A stretch of DNA of 8,206 nucleotides. Source: Roseburia sp. CAG:309. Its GTDB lineage: Bacteria; Bacillota; Clostridia; Lachnospirales; Lachnospiraceae. The translations under genes and the position numbers were made by a program. This document shows positions 1 to 7,214 of the stretch, piece by piece; the stretch's first letter is position 1; each line of letters starts with the position of its first letter. The stretch covers positions 1 to 8,206 of the forward strand of contig FR894030.1 of the NCBI GenBank assembly GCA_000434115.1, in the 5' to 3' direction. The notes under the pieces were generated by a model. The model was not told the origin of the DNA. It made no database searches and worked only from the letters and a program-made list of their open reading frames with translations.

Positions 1-1
1 T

Positions 2-925
2 GCCGGTGGTGCCAGTGTGGATGTTTTTGTGGAAGAAACTCCGGAAAAACGGAGCGGAACGCCGGTGGAAATATGTCTTTCGGGACTTTGCGGCGGGCAT
101 TCGGGTACCGAGATTGCCAAACACCCTGCCAATGCATCAATTCTTTTGGGACGTCTGTTGCAGGGCGTACAGGATGATATTTATCTGAAAACAATAACCG
201 GTGGTGATAAGGACAATGTCATTACCGCAAAAGCCACGGCAACGATTCTCTGTACCGGAGATGCGTCCGCTGTGTGTGAATGTTTACAGCAGAGAAAGGA
301 GCAGTTGTGTCAGGAATTTGTGGCAGCAGAACCTGATCTTACGGTCGAGGTTGTTCCGGGAGAAGAAAAGGAAATGGAAGTATTTTCCAGCTGTTTTACC
401 AAACAACTGTTAGATTATCTGAACCTTACGATTACCGGGGTACAGGTAATGAGTGCCCAGGTTCCGGGAATGGTGGAAAGTTCGCTGAATCTTGGTATCG
501 TAAAGACGGAACTTGGAAAGATTCATCTGGCTTATTCGGTACGAAGCCAGAAGGAGACGTATAAAGATTATATGATCTCGCAGATCAGAGCACTTGTTTC
601 GCACATCTTTGTCGGCGAAACAAAGGCAGAAGCCGTTGTGCGCGGAGAATATCCGGCGTGGGATTACAAAGAAGATTCGGTGCTTCGTGAAGTGATGACT
701 TCCTGCTATGAAAAACGGTTTGGGGAAGACCCGCGTGTCGAGGGCATTCATGCCGGTTTGGAATGCGGGATCCTGTTGCAGAAACTGCCAAACCTTGACA
801 TTGTTTCGATGGGACCGGAGATTCGAGACATTCATACCGTAAAGGAACGGCTTTCGATTTCATCGGCAAAACGGAACTATGATTATCTGCTGGATGTGTT
901 AGCGGCACTGGCAGCGATTAAATAG
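2..925 (+). CDS. pepD: Aminoacyl-histidine dipeptidase (PepD-like, peptidase M20), 5'-truncated by window edge
   Basis: Metal-dependent cytosolic dipeptidase that cleaves Xaa-His and other dipeptides. The frame is open from base 2, so the N-terminal part with most metal ligands lies outside the window; about 307 of the roughly 480 residues usual for the family are present. The first visible residues (AGGASVDV) match the end of the first half of the catalytic domain. GLCGGHSG (His codon at 98–100) is the conserved PepD motif in the lid/dimerisation domain. Near the C-terminus HAGLECG (from 749) and GPEIRDIHTVKE (His codon 830–832) match the substrate-binding loop and the last zinc-ligand His of the family. 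SSLNLGIV is another PepD hallmark. The gene ends 29 nt before the Nudix gene, so the two are probably co-transcribed. The promoter is not in the window. The family call is firm; substrate preference cannot be read from sequence. Confidence 0.93.
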   Translation, partial: AGGASVDVFVEETPEKRSGTPVEICLSGLCGGHSGTEIAKHPANASILLGRLLQGVQDDIYLKTITGGDKDNVITAKATATILCTGDASAVCECLQQRKEQLCQEFVAAEPDLTVEVVPGEEKEMEVFSSCFTKQLLDYLNLTITGVQVMSAQVPGMVESSLNLGIVKTELGKIHLAYSVRSQKETYKDYMISQIRALVSHIFVGETKAEAVVRGEYPAWDYKEDSVLREVMTSCYEKRFGEDPRVEGIHAGLECGILLQKLPNLDIVSMGPEIRDIHTVKERLSISSAKRNYDYLLDVLAALAAIK

Positions 926-954
926 GAGTGCAATACCTCCGGATTGGAGCAAGG

Positions 955-1491
955 ATGGAAAAATTTACAATTTTAGGAAAAGAACTTGCCTATCATGGTA
1001 AGATCATAGATTTTTACAAATTGAAACTGCGGACTCCGGCGGGACATGAAGTTTCCTGGGATCACATTGAACATAAAGGAGCTTCCGCAGTTCTGCCAAT
1101 TGATGCCGAGGGAAAAGTGCTTACAGTGACACAGTACCGCGGGGCAATTGATGATATTATGATTGAGATTCCGGCTGGTGGACGTGACAGTGTAGAGGAA
1201 GATTTTGCGGTGTGTGCGGCAAGAGAACTGGAAGAAGAGACCGGATTCCGCGCAGGAAGTCTGGAACATCTTGTGGATATCCATACGGCAGCTGCGTATA
1301 CGAGTGAAAAGATTGCGGTTTATGTGGCAAAAGATCTGATCCCGAGCCGACAGCATCTGGATGAAGATGAATTTGTGGACATTCGCAGATATACGTTTGA
1401 AGAACTCAATGATATGATCTTTTCAGGAAAGATTACAGATTCCAAGACGATTGCCGCAGTAATGGCGTATCAGACAAAACAGAGACAGTAA
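955..1491 (+). CDS. nudF: Nudix hydrolase, ADP-ribose pyrophosphatase (NudF-like)
   Basis: Soluble 178-residue enzyme expected to hydrolyse ADP-ribose to AMP and ribose-5-phosphate. The full Nudix box G-x5-E-x7-REUxEExGU is intact at residues 76–98 and ends RELEEETGF, so the Mg-binding glutamates are present. The preceding EIPAGG (71–76) and VTQYRGA (58–64) match the ADP-ribose pyrophosphatase subgroup (compare V-QYR and ELPAG). I chose ATG 955 because GGAG at 946–949 sits 5 nt upstream. An in-frame GTG at 928 would add nine residues, but the AGGAG at 924–928 overlaps that codon and cannot serve it. Length is normal for NudF (about 170–210). In Bacillus the nudF homologue also lies near spoIIM, so this pairing is an old neighbourhood. 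Other nucleoside-diphosphate sugars are possible substrates. Confidence 0.9.
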   Translation: MEKFTILGKELAYHGKIIDFYKLKLRTPAGHEVSWDHIEHKGASAVLPIDAEGKVLTVTQYRGAIDDIMIEIPAGGRDSVEEDFAVCAARELEEETGFRAGSLEHLVDIHTAAAYTSEKIAVYVAKDLIPSRQHLDEDEFVDIRRYTFEELNDMIFSGKITDSKTIAAVMAYQTKQRQ

Positions 1492-1501
1492 TTACGGTAC
1501 T

Positions 1502-1526
1502 AAATTTCCTTTTCCTGTCATAGGAT
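1502..1526 (+). promoter_or_regulatory. Weak candidate sigma-E-type promoter for the spoIIM-like gene
   Basis: CATAGGAT at 1519–1526 resembles the −10 box of the sporulation sigma factor SigE (about CATACAAT, 6 of 8). AAATT at 1502–1506 partly resembles its −35 box (ATATT), but the 12-nt spacer is shorter than usual. SpoIIM is under SigE control in Bacillus subtilis, which is why I looked here. The match alone would not be convincing. A start a few bases after 1530 would yield a leader lacking the left arm of the 1505–1550 hairpin. Confidence 0.22.
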
Positions 1527-1550
1527 GTTATAAAGGACAGGCAAAGGGAG
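1505..1550 (+). promoter_or_regulatory. Hairpin masking the Shine-Dalgarno of the spoIIM-like gene
   Basis: Bases 1505–1519 can pair with 1536–1550: fifteen positions, one T×C mismatch (1513/1542) and two G·U pairs. The core is CCTGTC against GACAGG, extended by CCTTT against AAAGG. The right arm covers GGGAG of the ribosome-binding site GGGAGG (1546–1551) that serves ATG 1558. The 16-nt loop is 1520–1535. There is no T-run after the right arm, so it is not a terminator. The pairing is read directly; its role in translational control is inference. Confidence 0.55.
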
Positions 1551-1557
1551 GCGGCGT

Positions 1558-2109
1558 ATGGCGTTGTTTGAATTTATAAAAGACCGGAAAAGAAAGGCAG
1601 TTTTGTTTTTCCTGACCGGTTTTTTTAGTGGCGGCATTCTCTATTTTTTGTGTAAAGAGGCGGCAGCAGACATGTATGAGGAATTATGGCAGAATATAAA
1701 GAACTGGATGCAGGAGGAAGTTCCATTTTTTTCCAATTTTTTATATGTATTGTGGAAACGGGGAAAAGTGGCACTTATTATTTTTCTGGCAGGCAATACC
1801 CGATGGAACAAAAATGTATTCCGGGCATTTGTTGTCTGGGAGGGGGCAAAAGCCGGATTTCTTATGACTATTTTCTGCCACAGTATGGGAATCCGTGGCT
1901 TTTTCAGCTGTGTGGCAATGGGAATCCCGCATATGTTTCTTCTGGTGCCGGCATATGTGATCTTTTTTTATGGATGTCTGGAGAAGAAGAGAAAGTACAA
2001 AAATGCGATTACAGCGGGCTTTTTTGTTATGATCCTGCTTGGATGTGCCGTGCAGGCGGCGGTGGGACAAAAAGTGATACACGTTTTGCAATCGTTCACA
2101 TTTTGGTAA
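1558..2109 (+). CDS. spoIIM: SpoIIM-like (stage II sporulation protein M) membrane protein
   Basis: 183-residue integral membrane protein. In Bacillus SpoIIM forms, with SpoIID and SpoIIP, the peptidoglycan-remodelling complex that drives engulfment of the forespore. The call rests on topology and a few motifs. A first helix at residues 14–32 follows a basic N-terminus (KDRKRK). A soluble stretch follows (33–68), then hydrophobic segments at about 70–79, 88–106, 114–139 and 149–169. The sequence GIPHMFLLVPAYVI (122–135) matches the family's PHG…E-PA segment, though His is followed by Met rather than Gly and Glu is replaced. Location next to nudF agrees with Bacillus. It is shorter than B. subtilis SpoIIM (about 214). 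ATG 1558 has GGGAGG six bases upstream, but that site can be masked by the hairpin at 1505–1550. Alternative: another membrane protein of the broader SpoIIM/DUF95 family. Confidence 0.7.
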   Translation: MALFEFIKDRKRKAVLFFLTGFFSGGILYFLCKEAAADMYEELWQNIKNWMQEEVPFFSNFLYVLWKRGKVALIIFLAGNTRWNKNVFRAFVVWEGAKAGFLMTIFCHSMGIRGFFSCVAMGIPHMFLLVPAYVIFFYGCLEKKRKYKNAITAGFFVMILLGCAVQAAVGQKVIHVLQSFTFW

Positions 2110-2126
2110 CATAAAGATAGTACAAT
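2095..2126 (+). promoter_or_regulatory. Possible promoter for the Gld-like ABC operon
   Basis: TACAAT at 2121–2126 is a good −10 box in the gap before the operon. The best upstream partner, TTCACA at 2095–2100, is 20 nt away, longer than normal. Reading GATAGT (2116–2121) as the −10 gives 15 nt but a poorer box. An operon promoter is expected in this 78-nt gap; this exact placement is uncertain. Confidence 0.3.
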
Positions 2127-2134
2127 AAGAAAGT

Positions 2135-2152
2135 CAGGCTGGGGACAGCCTG
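2135..2152 (+). other. Small perfect stem-loop in the ABC operon leader
   Basis: CAGGCTG (2135–2141) pairs perfectly with CAGCCTG (2146–2152) around a GGGA loop. The bases after it (cgtgatgataaa) contain no T-run, so it is not a standard terminator. It lies 20 nt before the AAGGAGG (2173–2179) of the first operon gene and does not overlap it. It could stabilise the mRNA 5' end or the 3' end of the spoIIM message. Confidence 0.6.
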
Positions 2153-2187
2153 CGTGATGATAAATCCGATTTAAGGAGGTTAAGGTT

Positions 2188-3264
2188 TTGATTGAAGTAA
2201 CAAATTTGGTAAAGCGGTATGGCGACAGGAATGTTGTTGATAATCTGAGCTTTACGGTAGACAAAGGGCAGATTGTAGGTTTTCTGGGACCAAATGGTGC
2301 AGGTAAATCCACGACCATGAACATAATTACCGGCTATATATCTGCGACAAGCGGAACAGTAAAAGTAAATGGGTATGATATCTATGATGACCCGGAAAAG
2401 GCAAAAGCGTGCATCGGATATCTTCCGGAGCAGCCTCCTGTATATCCGGATATGAAAGTAAGAGAATATCTTAATTTTGTGGCAGATCTGAAAAAAGTAA
2501 AAGCTTCCGAAAAAGATAAAAAACTTCGCTATGTTATGAAATCTACGAAGATTATGGATGTATCCGAACGACTGATCAAGCATTTGTCCAAAGGATACAA
2601 ACAACGTGTGGGGCTTGCCGGCGCAATGCTTGGTGATCCGGAAATTCTGATCTTAGACGAGCCTACGGTAGGTCTGGATCCGAAGCAGATTATAGAGATC
2701 CGTAACCTGATCATGGAACTCAGTAAAAATCATACGATTCTTCTGAGTTCGCATATTATGCAGGAAGTAAGTGCGGTATGTAACCAGATCATCATTATCA
2801 ATCAGGGGCAGCTGATCCTGTATGATAAACCGGAAAATATTTCCAATCATATTGCACAGACCAATGATCTTACATTGACAATAAAAGGAAATAAGGATCT
2901 TATCAGGAGCATTATTGATTCGTTCGAAGAAGTGATCGAGTCGAAGATTCTTGGTACGGATACGAAAGAAGTTTATCAGGTGGAATTGTCTACTTCGATC
3001 GAGGATGACATCCGCGAGGCACTGTTCTATAAACTGGCAGATGCAAAATGTCCGATCCTTGAATTGAACCATAAAGTACCGACTCTGGAAGAAGTATTCC
3101 TTCGTCTGACCGGAGATGGTACGAAGCAGTATGGCGGAAAAATGAGCAAAGAAGAGAAGAAAAAAATGAGACAAAAACTTGCAAAGCGCGATGAAGCTGT
3201 GGAAAAGGAAATCGCAGACGAAGAAGATCGTGCAGAGCAGATGGAAGAAAAGGAGGAACAATAA
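2188..3264 (+). CDS. ABC transporter ATP-binding protein (GldA/ABC-2 type)
   Basis: Cytoplasmic ATPase of 358 residues that powers the permease encoded next. All nucleotide-binding motifs are intact: Walker A GPNGAGKST (34–42), Q-loop YLPEQ (78–82), signature LSKGYKQR (133–140), Walker B ILILDEPT with Glu158 (153–160), D-loop GLDP, and switch His189 in SSHIMQEV. The order and the YLPEQPP sequence fit the GldA/CcmA-like ABC-2 exporter ATPases. Residues 222–310 form the usual C-terminal regulatory part ending LEEVFLRLTG. The last ~43 residues (316–358) are an extra Lys/Glu-rich, probably helical tail. The start is TTG 2188, chosen because AAGGAGG (2173–2179) lies 8 nt upstream and the conserved MIEVTNLVKRYG N-terminus begins there. 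The next gene starts 1 nt after the stop. The substrate is unknown. Confidence 0.93.
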   Translation: MIEVTNLVKRYGDRNVVDNLSFTVDKGQIVGFLGPNGAGKSTTMNIITGYISATSGTVKVNGYDIYDDPEKAKACIGYLPEQPPVYPDMKVREYLNFVADLKKVKASEKDKKLRYVMKSTKIMDVSERLIKHLSKGYKQRVGLAGAMLGDPEILILDEPTVGLDPKQIIEIRNLIMELSKNHTILLSSHIMQEVSAVCNQIIIINQGQLILYDKPENISNHIAQTNDLTLTIKGNKDLIRSIIDSFEEVIESKILGTDTKEVYQVELSTSIEDDIREALFYKLADAKCPILELNHKVPTLEEVFLRLTGDGTKQYGGKMSKEEKKKMRQKLAKRDEAVEKEIADEEDRAEQMEEKEEQ

Positions 3265-3265
3265 C

Positions 3266-4156
3266 ATGCTTGCAGTTTATAAAAAGGAGTTAAAATCCTA
3301 TTTTACCTCTGTGATCGGATGGGTATTTATTGCTTTCTTTCTGATTTTGGTTGGTTTGTATTTTATGGTATACAATCTGATGAATGGATATACGGATTTT
3401 TCACCGGTATTCAGCGGTGTGGAACTGTTCTTTATCCTGCTTTTGGTGCCGGTTCTTACGATGCGTATTATCGCTGAGGAAAACCGCCAGAAGACGGATC
3501 AGCTGCTGTATACGTCTCCGGTATCGATCACAAAGATCATTCTCGGAAAATATCTGGCACTGATCACGTTGTTCGGCATCGCCATGCTTGTTGTATGCCT
3601 GTATCCGTTGATCTTATCGGGACTTGTAAAACAGGTGGCGACGGGTACGGAGGCTGTTGATTTTGCCATCGCCTATGGAAGCATATTAGGTTTCTTCCTT
3701 TTGGGAGCGGCATATATCGCGATTGGTATGTTTATCTCTTCATTGACAGAGAGTCAGGTGATCGCGGCAGTAGCATCGGGTGTTATCATGATTTTTACGT
3801 ATCTTATGACAAGCCTTGCCGGTTTACTTCCTTCCGGACATACGTTTGTATTTTGGTTCCTTGCTGTCCTCATTCTGGTTCTTTCCGTAGGACTGTATTA
3901 TTGGATTCACAATGGCTGGCTGGCAGGAATTATTGGTGTGCTGGCAGAAGCTGCTTTGGTTATTCTGTTTCTTTTAAAGACAGAGAGTTTTGATGGTTTG
4001 ATTGGTAATGTACTTAGTCAGATTTCTATCACAGACCGTTATCAGAATTTTACGTATGGTATTTTTGATGTAAGCGCTTTGGTTTACTATATCAGCGTCG
4101 CATTTTTGTTTGTATTTATTACCATTCAAAGAATTAAAAAGAAACGTTTTAATTAA
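3266..4156 (+). CDS. ABC-2 type permease (GldF-like)
   Basis: 296-residue polytopic membrane subunit of the ABC system. Hydrophobic segments are at about 15–37, 50–69, 97–119, 136–158, 164–186, 193–213, 217–237 and 268–287; the exact count is uncertain, six being standard for ABC-2. Between the second and third segments, MRIIAEENRQKTDQLLYTSPVS (split here as MRIIAEENRQ then KTDQLLYTSPVS, 66–87) matches the cytoplasmic coupling loop of GldF-type permeases, typically EE-R-GT-ELLLT-PV. The N-terminus KKELKSYFTSVIGWVF is also typical of the family. ATG 3266 is chosen because AGGAGG (3251–3256) is 9 nt upstream; an open frame extending back to 3179 would overlap the ATPase gene by 86 nt and lacks a good site. 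One base separates it from the ATPase stop, so translation is probably coupled. Confidence 0.9.
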   Translation: MLAVYKKELKSYFTSVIGWVFIAFFLILVGLYFMVYNLMNGYTDFSPVFSGVELFFILLLVPVLTMRIIAEENRQKTDQLLYTSPVSITKIILGKYLALITLFGIAMLVVCLYPLILSGLVKQVATGTEAVDFAIAYGSILGFFLLGAAYIAIGMFISSLTESQVIAAVASGVIMIFTYLMTSLAGLLPSGHTFVFWFLAVLILVLSVGLYYWIHNGWLAGIIGVLAEAALVILFLLKTESFDGLIGNVLSQISITDRYQNFTYGIFDVSALVYYISVAFLFVFITIQRIKKKRFN

Positions 4157-4179
4157 GGACGCTTCGGATTGGAGGAAAC

Positions 4180-5619
4180 ATGAAAGGCATAAAAAATAGT
4201 TTTAAAAGCCGTAAGTTTAAGATGGGCGGCTACCAGACTCTGATCATGGTAATCGTGATCATCCTTGTTATAGGATTGAATCTGGTCGTAAATAAAATGA
4301 ATATTACCGTGGACCTGAGCAGCCAGAAAATGTTTACGCTGACCAGCGACACGACAAATCTTGTAGATAAGATTAAGGATAAAGTTACATTGTATTATAT
4401 GTGCCAGGATGGAAGTGAAATGACACAGATTGAAAAAGTAGTGGACAATTACGATGGACTTGGCACCATTAAAGTGGTAAAAAAGGACCCGGTAGTTTAT
4501 CCAAATTTTTCCAAAACTTATACAGACGAAGAGATTCAAAGTAATGATATCATCGTAGTCAATGAGACAAATGGTAAGAGTAAGCTGGTAAGCCAGTCGG
4601 ATATGCTTGTGTCGGAGATGGATTATCAGACAATGTCACAAAAAGTTACTACTTTAGATGCAGAAGGACAGATTACAGCAGCAATCCAGAGTGTGACATC
4701 CGCAAATGCAACAACTCTTTATTATACGTCCGGTCACAGCGAACAGGAATTGGATACGACATTTAAAGATGTTTTGAATAAATCCAATATTGATATGAAA
4801 GAACTTGCGACAGAATCTGCAGAAAGTGTACCGGATGACTGCAATATTCTTTTGATCAACGGACCACAGTATGATTTTACGGAAGCAGAGTATAATGTGT
4901 TGTCAAGTTATTTGAAGGAAGGCGGAAAGGCCATGTTTTTCCTCTATCCTACGACAACTGAAAAAATGACATATTTTTACAAACTTCTTTCGGATTATGG
5001 TGTCAATGTAGCAGACGGATATATTATTGATTCCAAAGGTTCGTATTCACCCCAGTATCCAATGTATCTGACTCCAACCATGGAAGACAGTGATCTGACA
5101 AGTGGTCTTGCGGATACACAGAAAGTTGTTATCCCAATCTGTAAGGGTATGACGGTGCAGAGTGATGTAAGAAGTACATTGACGGTAGAAAATATGATGT
5201 CTACGACAGATGGTGCGTATGCAAAGACAAATATCAAGTCACAGACGGTGGACAAAGAAGATGGCGATGTCAACGGACCATTTAGTGTCGCTCTTTCTGT
5301 AAAAGATTCTTATGCAGAAAAGACGAAAGGAACGGGGCATGCTACGGAAATCGTAGTATTTGGTTCGGTTAGTTTTGAAACATCTTCGTTTTTGGAGACA
5401 AACCAGTTTGGTAACCGTACGGTTCTGTTAAATTCTCTGTCGTATCTGGCCGGACAGGACACAACGACCCTTGCGATTCCGACAAGAAGCTTGCAGCAGG
5501 AAAGTGTACAGATTCAGGAAAGTGACCGAATCTTCTTTACGGTTCTGCTTGTAGTGATCATTCCGTTGATTCTTCTTGGAAGCGGGTTGTTTATCTGGAT
5601 CAAAAGGAGGAAGAACTGA
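4180..5619 (+). CDS. GldG-family ABC auxiliary protein (ABC_transp_aux)
   Basis: 479-residue protein held in the membrane by one helix near each end (about 19–37 and 451–473), with the ~410 residues between them expected outside the cell. The start of that domain, VDLSSQKMFTLTSDTTNLVDK (44–64; read as VDLSSQ, then MFTLT, then LVDK), fits the GldG pattern DlT…YTLS..T. YYTSGHSE (181–188) fits the family's GHGE segment, and LLINGPQYDFTEAE (224–237) with YLKEGGKAMFFLYP (244–257) fits its GP…L/Y…GG strand-loop. The end VFGSVSFETSSFL (393–405) followed by NRTVLLNSLSYLAG (412–425) matches the last conserved block, with Ser where Asp is common. The fold resembles a glutamine-amidotransferase-like domain and is thought non-enzymatic. 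ATG 4180 has GGAGG 4 nt upstream (4171–4175). It lies 23 nt after the permease and overlaps the next gene by one base. Confidence 0.87.
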   Translation: MKGIKNSFKSRKFKMGGYQTLIMVIVIILVIGLNLVVNKMNITVDLSSQKMFTLTSDTTNLVDKIKDKVTLYYMCQDGSEMTQIEKVVDNYDGLGTIKVVKKDPVVYPNFSKTYTDEEIQSNDIIVVNETNGKSKLVSQSDMLVSEMDYQTMSQKVTTLDAEGQITAAIQSVTSANATTLYYTSGHSEQELDTTFKDVLNKSNIDMKELATESAESVPDDCNILLINGPQYDFTEAEYNVLSSYLKEGGKAMFFLYPTTTEKMTYFYKLLSDYGVNVADGYIIDSKGSYSPQYPMYLTPTMEDSDLTSGLADTQKVVIPICKGMTVQSDVRSTLTVENMMSTTDGAYAKTNIKSQTVDKEDGDVNGPFSVALSVKDSYAEKTKGTGHATEIVVFGSVSFETSSFLETNQFGNRTVLLNSLSYLAGQDTTTLAIPTRSLQQESVQIQESDRIFFTVLLVVIIPLILLGSGLFIWIKRRKN

Positions 5620-7199
5620 TGAGCAAAGGAAAAAAGCAGTTACTTACGGTGATTGGTTTGCTTCTTTTGCTGGCAGCGATGGTCTGTGCGTATGTTTTTG
5701 TCCCGAAGGGTGAAAGTGATACGTCGGACGAAGACGGGACGAAGGATACGGCAGCGAACACGGTAGAAGTGATCAATATTGAAAAAGACAATGTGTCGGA
5801 GATTTCTATCACGTTGGGGGCAATTACAGACGGAAAGAAACAAACGAAGATTCATCTGAAAAAAGAGGGAGATTCCTGGAAGTTTGCAGATGATGCATCG
5901 ATTCCTGTTGATTCGGACCAGGTAGACAGTTTGATCGGAAGTATCAGCCCGGTAAAGGCATCACAGAAGATTCAGACAGCAGATACTTCTCTTTCAGATT
6001 ACGGTCTGGAAATCCCGGAGCAGGCGGTAACGTTTACTACAACGGATGGACAGACATATACGTTTAAGTTTGGTTCCAGTGTGCCGGATAACGGCGGAAA
6101 ATATGGCGTTTATGGAGATGACGCACAGGTGTATGTCTTTACGGAGACATTCTGCGATAAGTTTGATATCACGAAAAACAGCCTGATTCAGAAAGATACG
6201 ATTGATACGATCGATTCCGAATATCTGACTTCGATTGAAGTAAAGAATAAGGGCGTTTCGACGTTTAAAGCGGAAGTGGTACCGGACGACGAAAAAATCG
6301 ATGCGTACACAAACTGGATTATTTCGAAGCCATATAAGAAGGCATTGGCGGGATCTTCCACCAATGACTGGACGACGCTGCAGGATTCCTTTACGGAGGT
6401 TACTCTAGGCGACCTGGTAGAATATGGAAGTAAAAATCTCAAAAAGTACGGTCTGACAGATGCGGATCCGGCAGGAGAGATCGAGGTCAAATATTTTGCC
6501 GTACCGGATGGTTACACGATGCCGACTGCGACGGAAGCACCGTCTGACAGTTCTTCCCGTACCACCGGGGAAAACAACATCAAAAACAAGGCCAATCTGG
6601 TGCCGGAGAAAGACCGCATCAACAAAGGATACACCTTGCTTGTCGGTAATAAGACAGAAGATGGAAAAAATTTCTATGTACGCCTGAAAGACAACCACAA
6701 TGTATACTTGATGGCGAAAGATACACTGGAGTCAATGCTGACGGTCGATGCGTACACGTATATGGATCACAGTATTTATTCCACACTGGCAACGGACATC
6801 AATGGATACGATGTTACAATCGGCGATCAGACGATTTCTGTAACCCGTACTTCGACCGGCAAGAAGAATTCCGCCGGCAAGGAAACCAATATTTGGACGG
6901 TCAATGGCAAAGAAGTACCGGATGACAAGGAAGACGATTTCCTTTCTCCGTACTCCAAAGCCTACCTCCTTGAATTTTCCTCGTTTGCGAAAAAGGACGT
7001 GAAACCGGCAAGTGACAAACCGGTATTAAAGATCGTATACCACGAGGCAAACCGCGACGTGACAGTGACTTACCGCCCATATGACGGTACAAATTTCTAC
7101 CGCGTTGACAAAAACGGAATGGATTATTTCCTTGTCGATAAATTGTCGGTAGATGCGGTGATTGAAGCATTTAAGACATTACCGGATGTAGTGAAATAA
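5619..7199 (+). CDS. DUF4340 domain-containing membrane-anchored protein
   Basis: 526-residue protein with a single N-terminal helix (about 8–28) after a basic start (MSKGKK), then an acidic, flexible linker (31–48) and a large extracytoplasmic part. No lipobox Cys is in place, so it is probably an uncleaved anchor. LSDYGLEIPEQAVTFTT (125–141) is the DUF4340 signature L..YGL..P..., and LKKYGLTDADPAGEIEV (274–290) repeats it. A third related beta-rich block is at 466–518. Residues 298–334 form a Ser/Thr/Pro-rich insert inside the second block. ATG 5619 shares one base with the preceding TGA, and AAGGAGG (5604–5610) is 8 nt upstream, so translation is coupled. DUF4340 proteins accompany GldA/F/G-type operons; the biochemical role is unknown. 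A terminator starts 15 nt after the stop. Confidence 0.87.
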   Translation: MSKGKKQLLTVIGLLLLLAAMVCAYVFVPKGESDTSDEDGTKDTAANTVEVINIEKDNVSEISITLGAITDGKKQTKIHLKKEGDSWKFADDASIPVDSDQVDSLIGSISPVKASQKIQTADTSLSDYGLEIPEQAVTFTTTDGQTYTFKFGSSVPDNGGKYGVYGDDAQVYVFTETFCDKFDITKNSLIQKDTIDTIDSEYLTSIEVKNKGVSTFKAEVVPDDEKIDAYTNWIISKPYKKALAGSSTNDWTTLQDSFTEVTLGDLVEYGSKNLKKYGLTDADPAGEIEVKYFAVPDGYTMPTATEAPSDSSSRTTGENNIKNKANLVPEKDRINKGYTLLVGNKTEDGKNFYVRLKDNHNVYLMAKDTLESMLTVDAYTYMDHSIYSTLATDINGYDVTIGDQTISVTRTSTGKKNSAGKETNIWTVNGKEVPDDKEDDFLSPYSKAYLLEFSSFAKKDVKPASDKPVLKIVYHEANRDVTVTYRPYDGTNFYRVDKNGMDYFLVDKLSVDAVIEAFKTLPDVVK

Positions 7200-7214
7200 A
7201 GTGAAAAGTGAGGG

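Noticed and set aside
410..835. 141-codon open frame on the minus strand
   Set aside because: Antisense to the conserved pepD coding sequence and without recognisable motifs.
928..954. GTG at 928 as start of the Nudix gene
   Set aside because: The only AGGAG overlaps this codon; ATG 955 has GGAG at proper spacing and begins the family-like N-terminus.
2135..2152. Stem-loop as a terminator after the spoIIM-like gene
   Set aside because: No T-run follows the stem and it is only 7 bp; kept as an unassigned structure.
3179..3265. Longer N-terminus for the permease
   Set aside because: It would overlap the ATPase gene by 86 nt, add a highly charged stretch and ignore the AGGAGG placed for ATG 3266.
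2653..3267. 204-codon open frame on the minus strand
   Set aside because: It lies entirely antisense to the ATPase gene, whose motifs are intact; its product (Phe/Leu/Ile/Arg-rich) looks like an antisense shadow.
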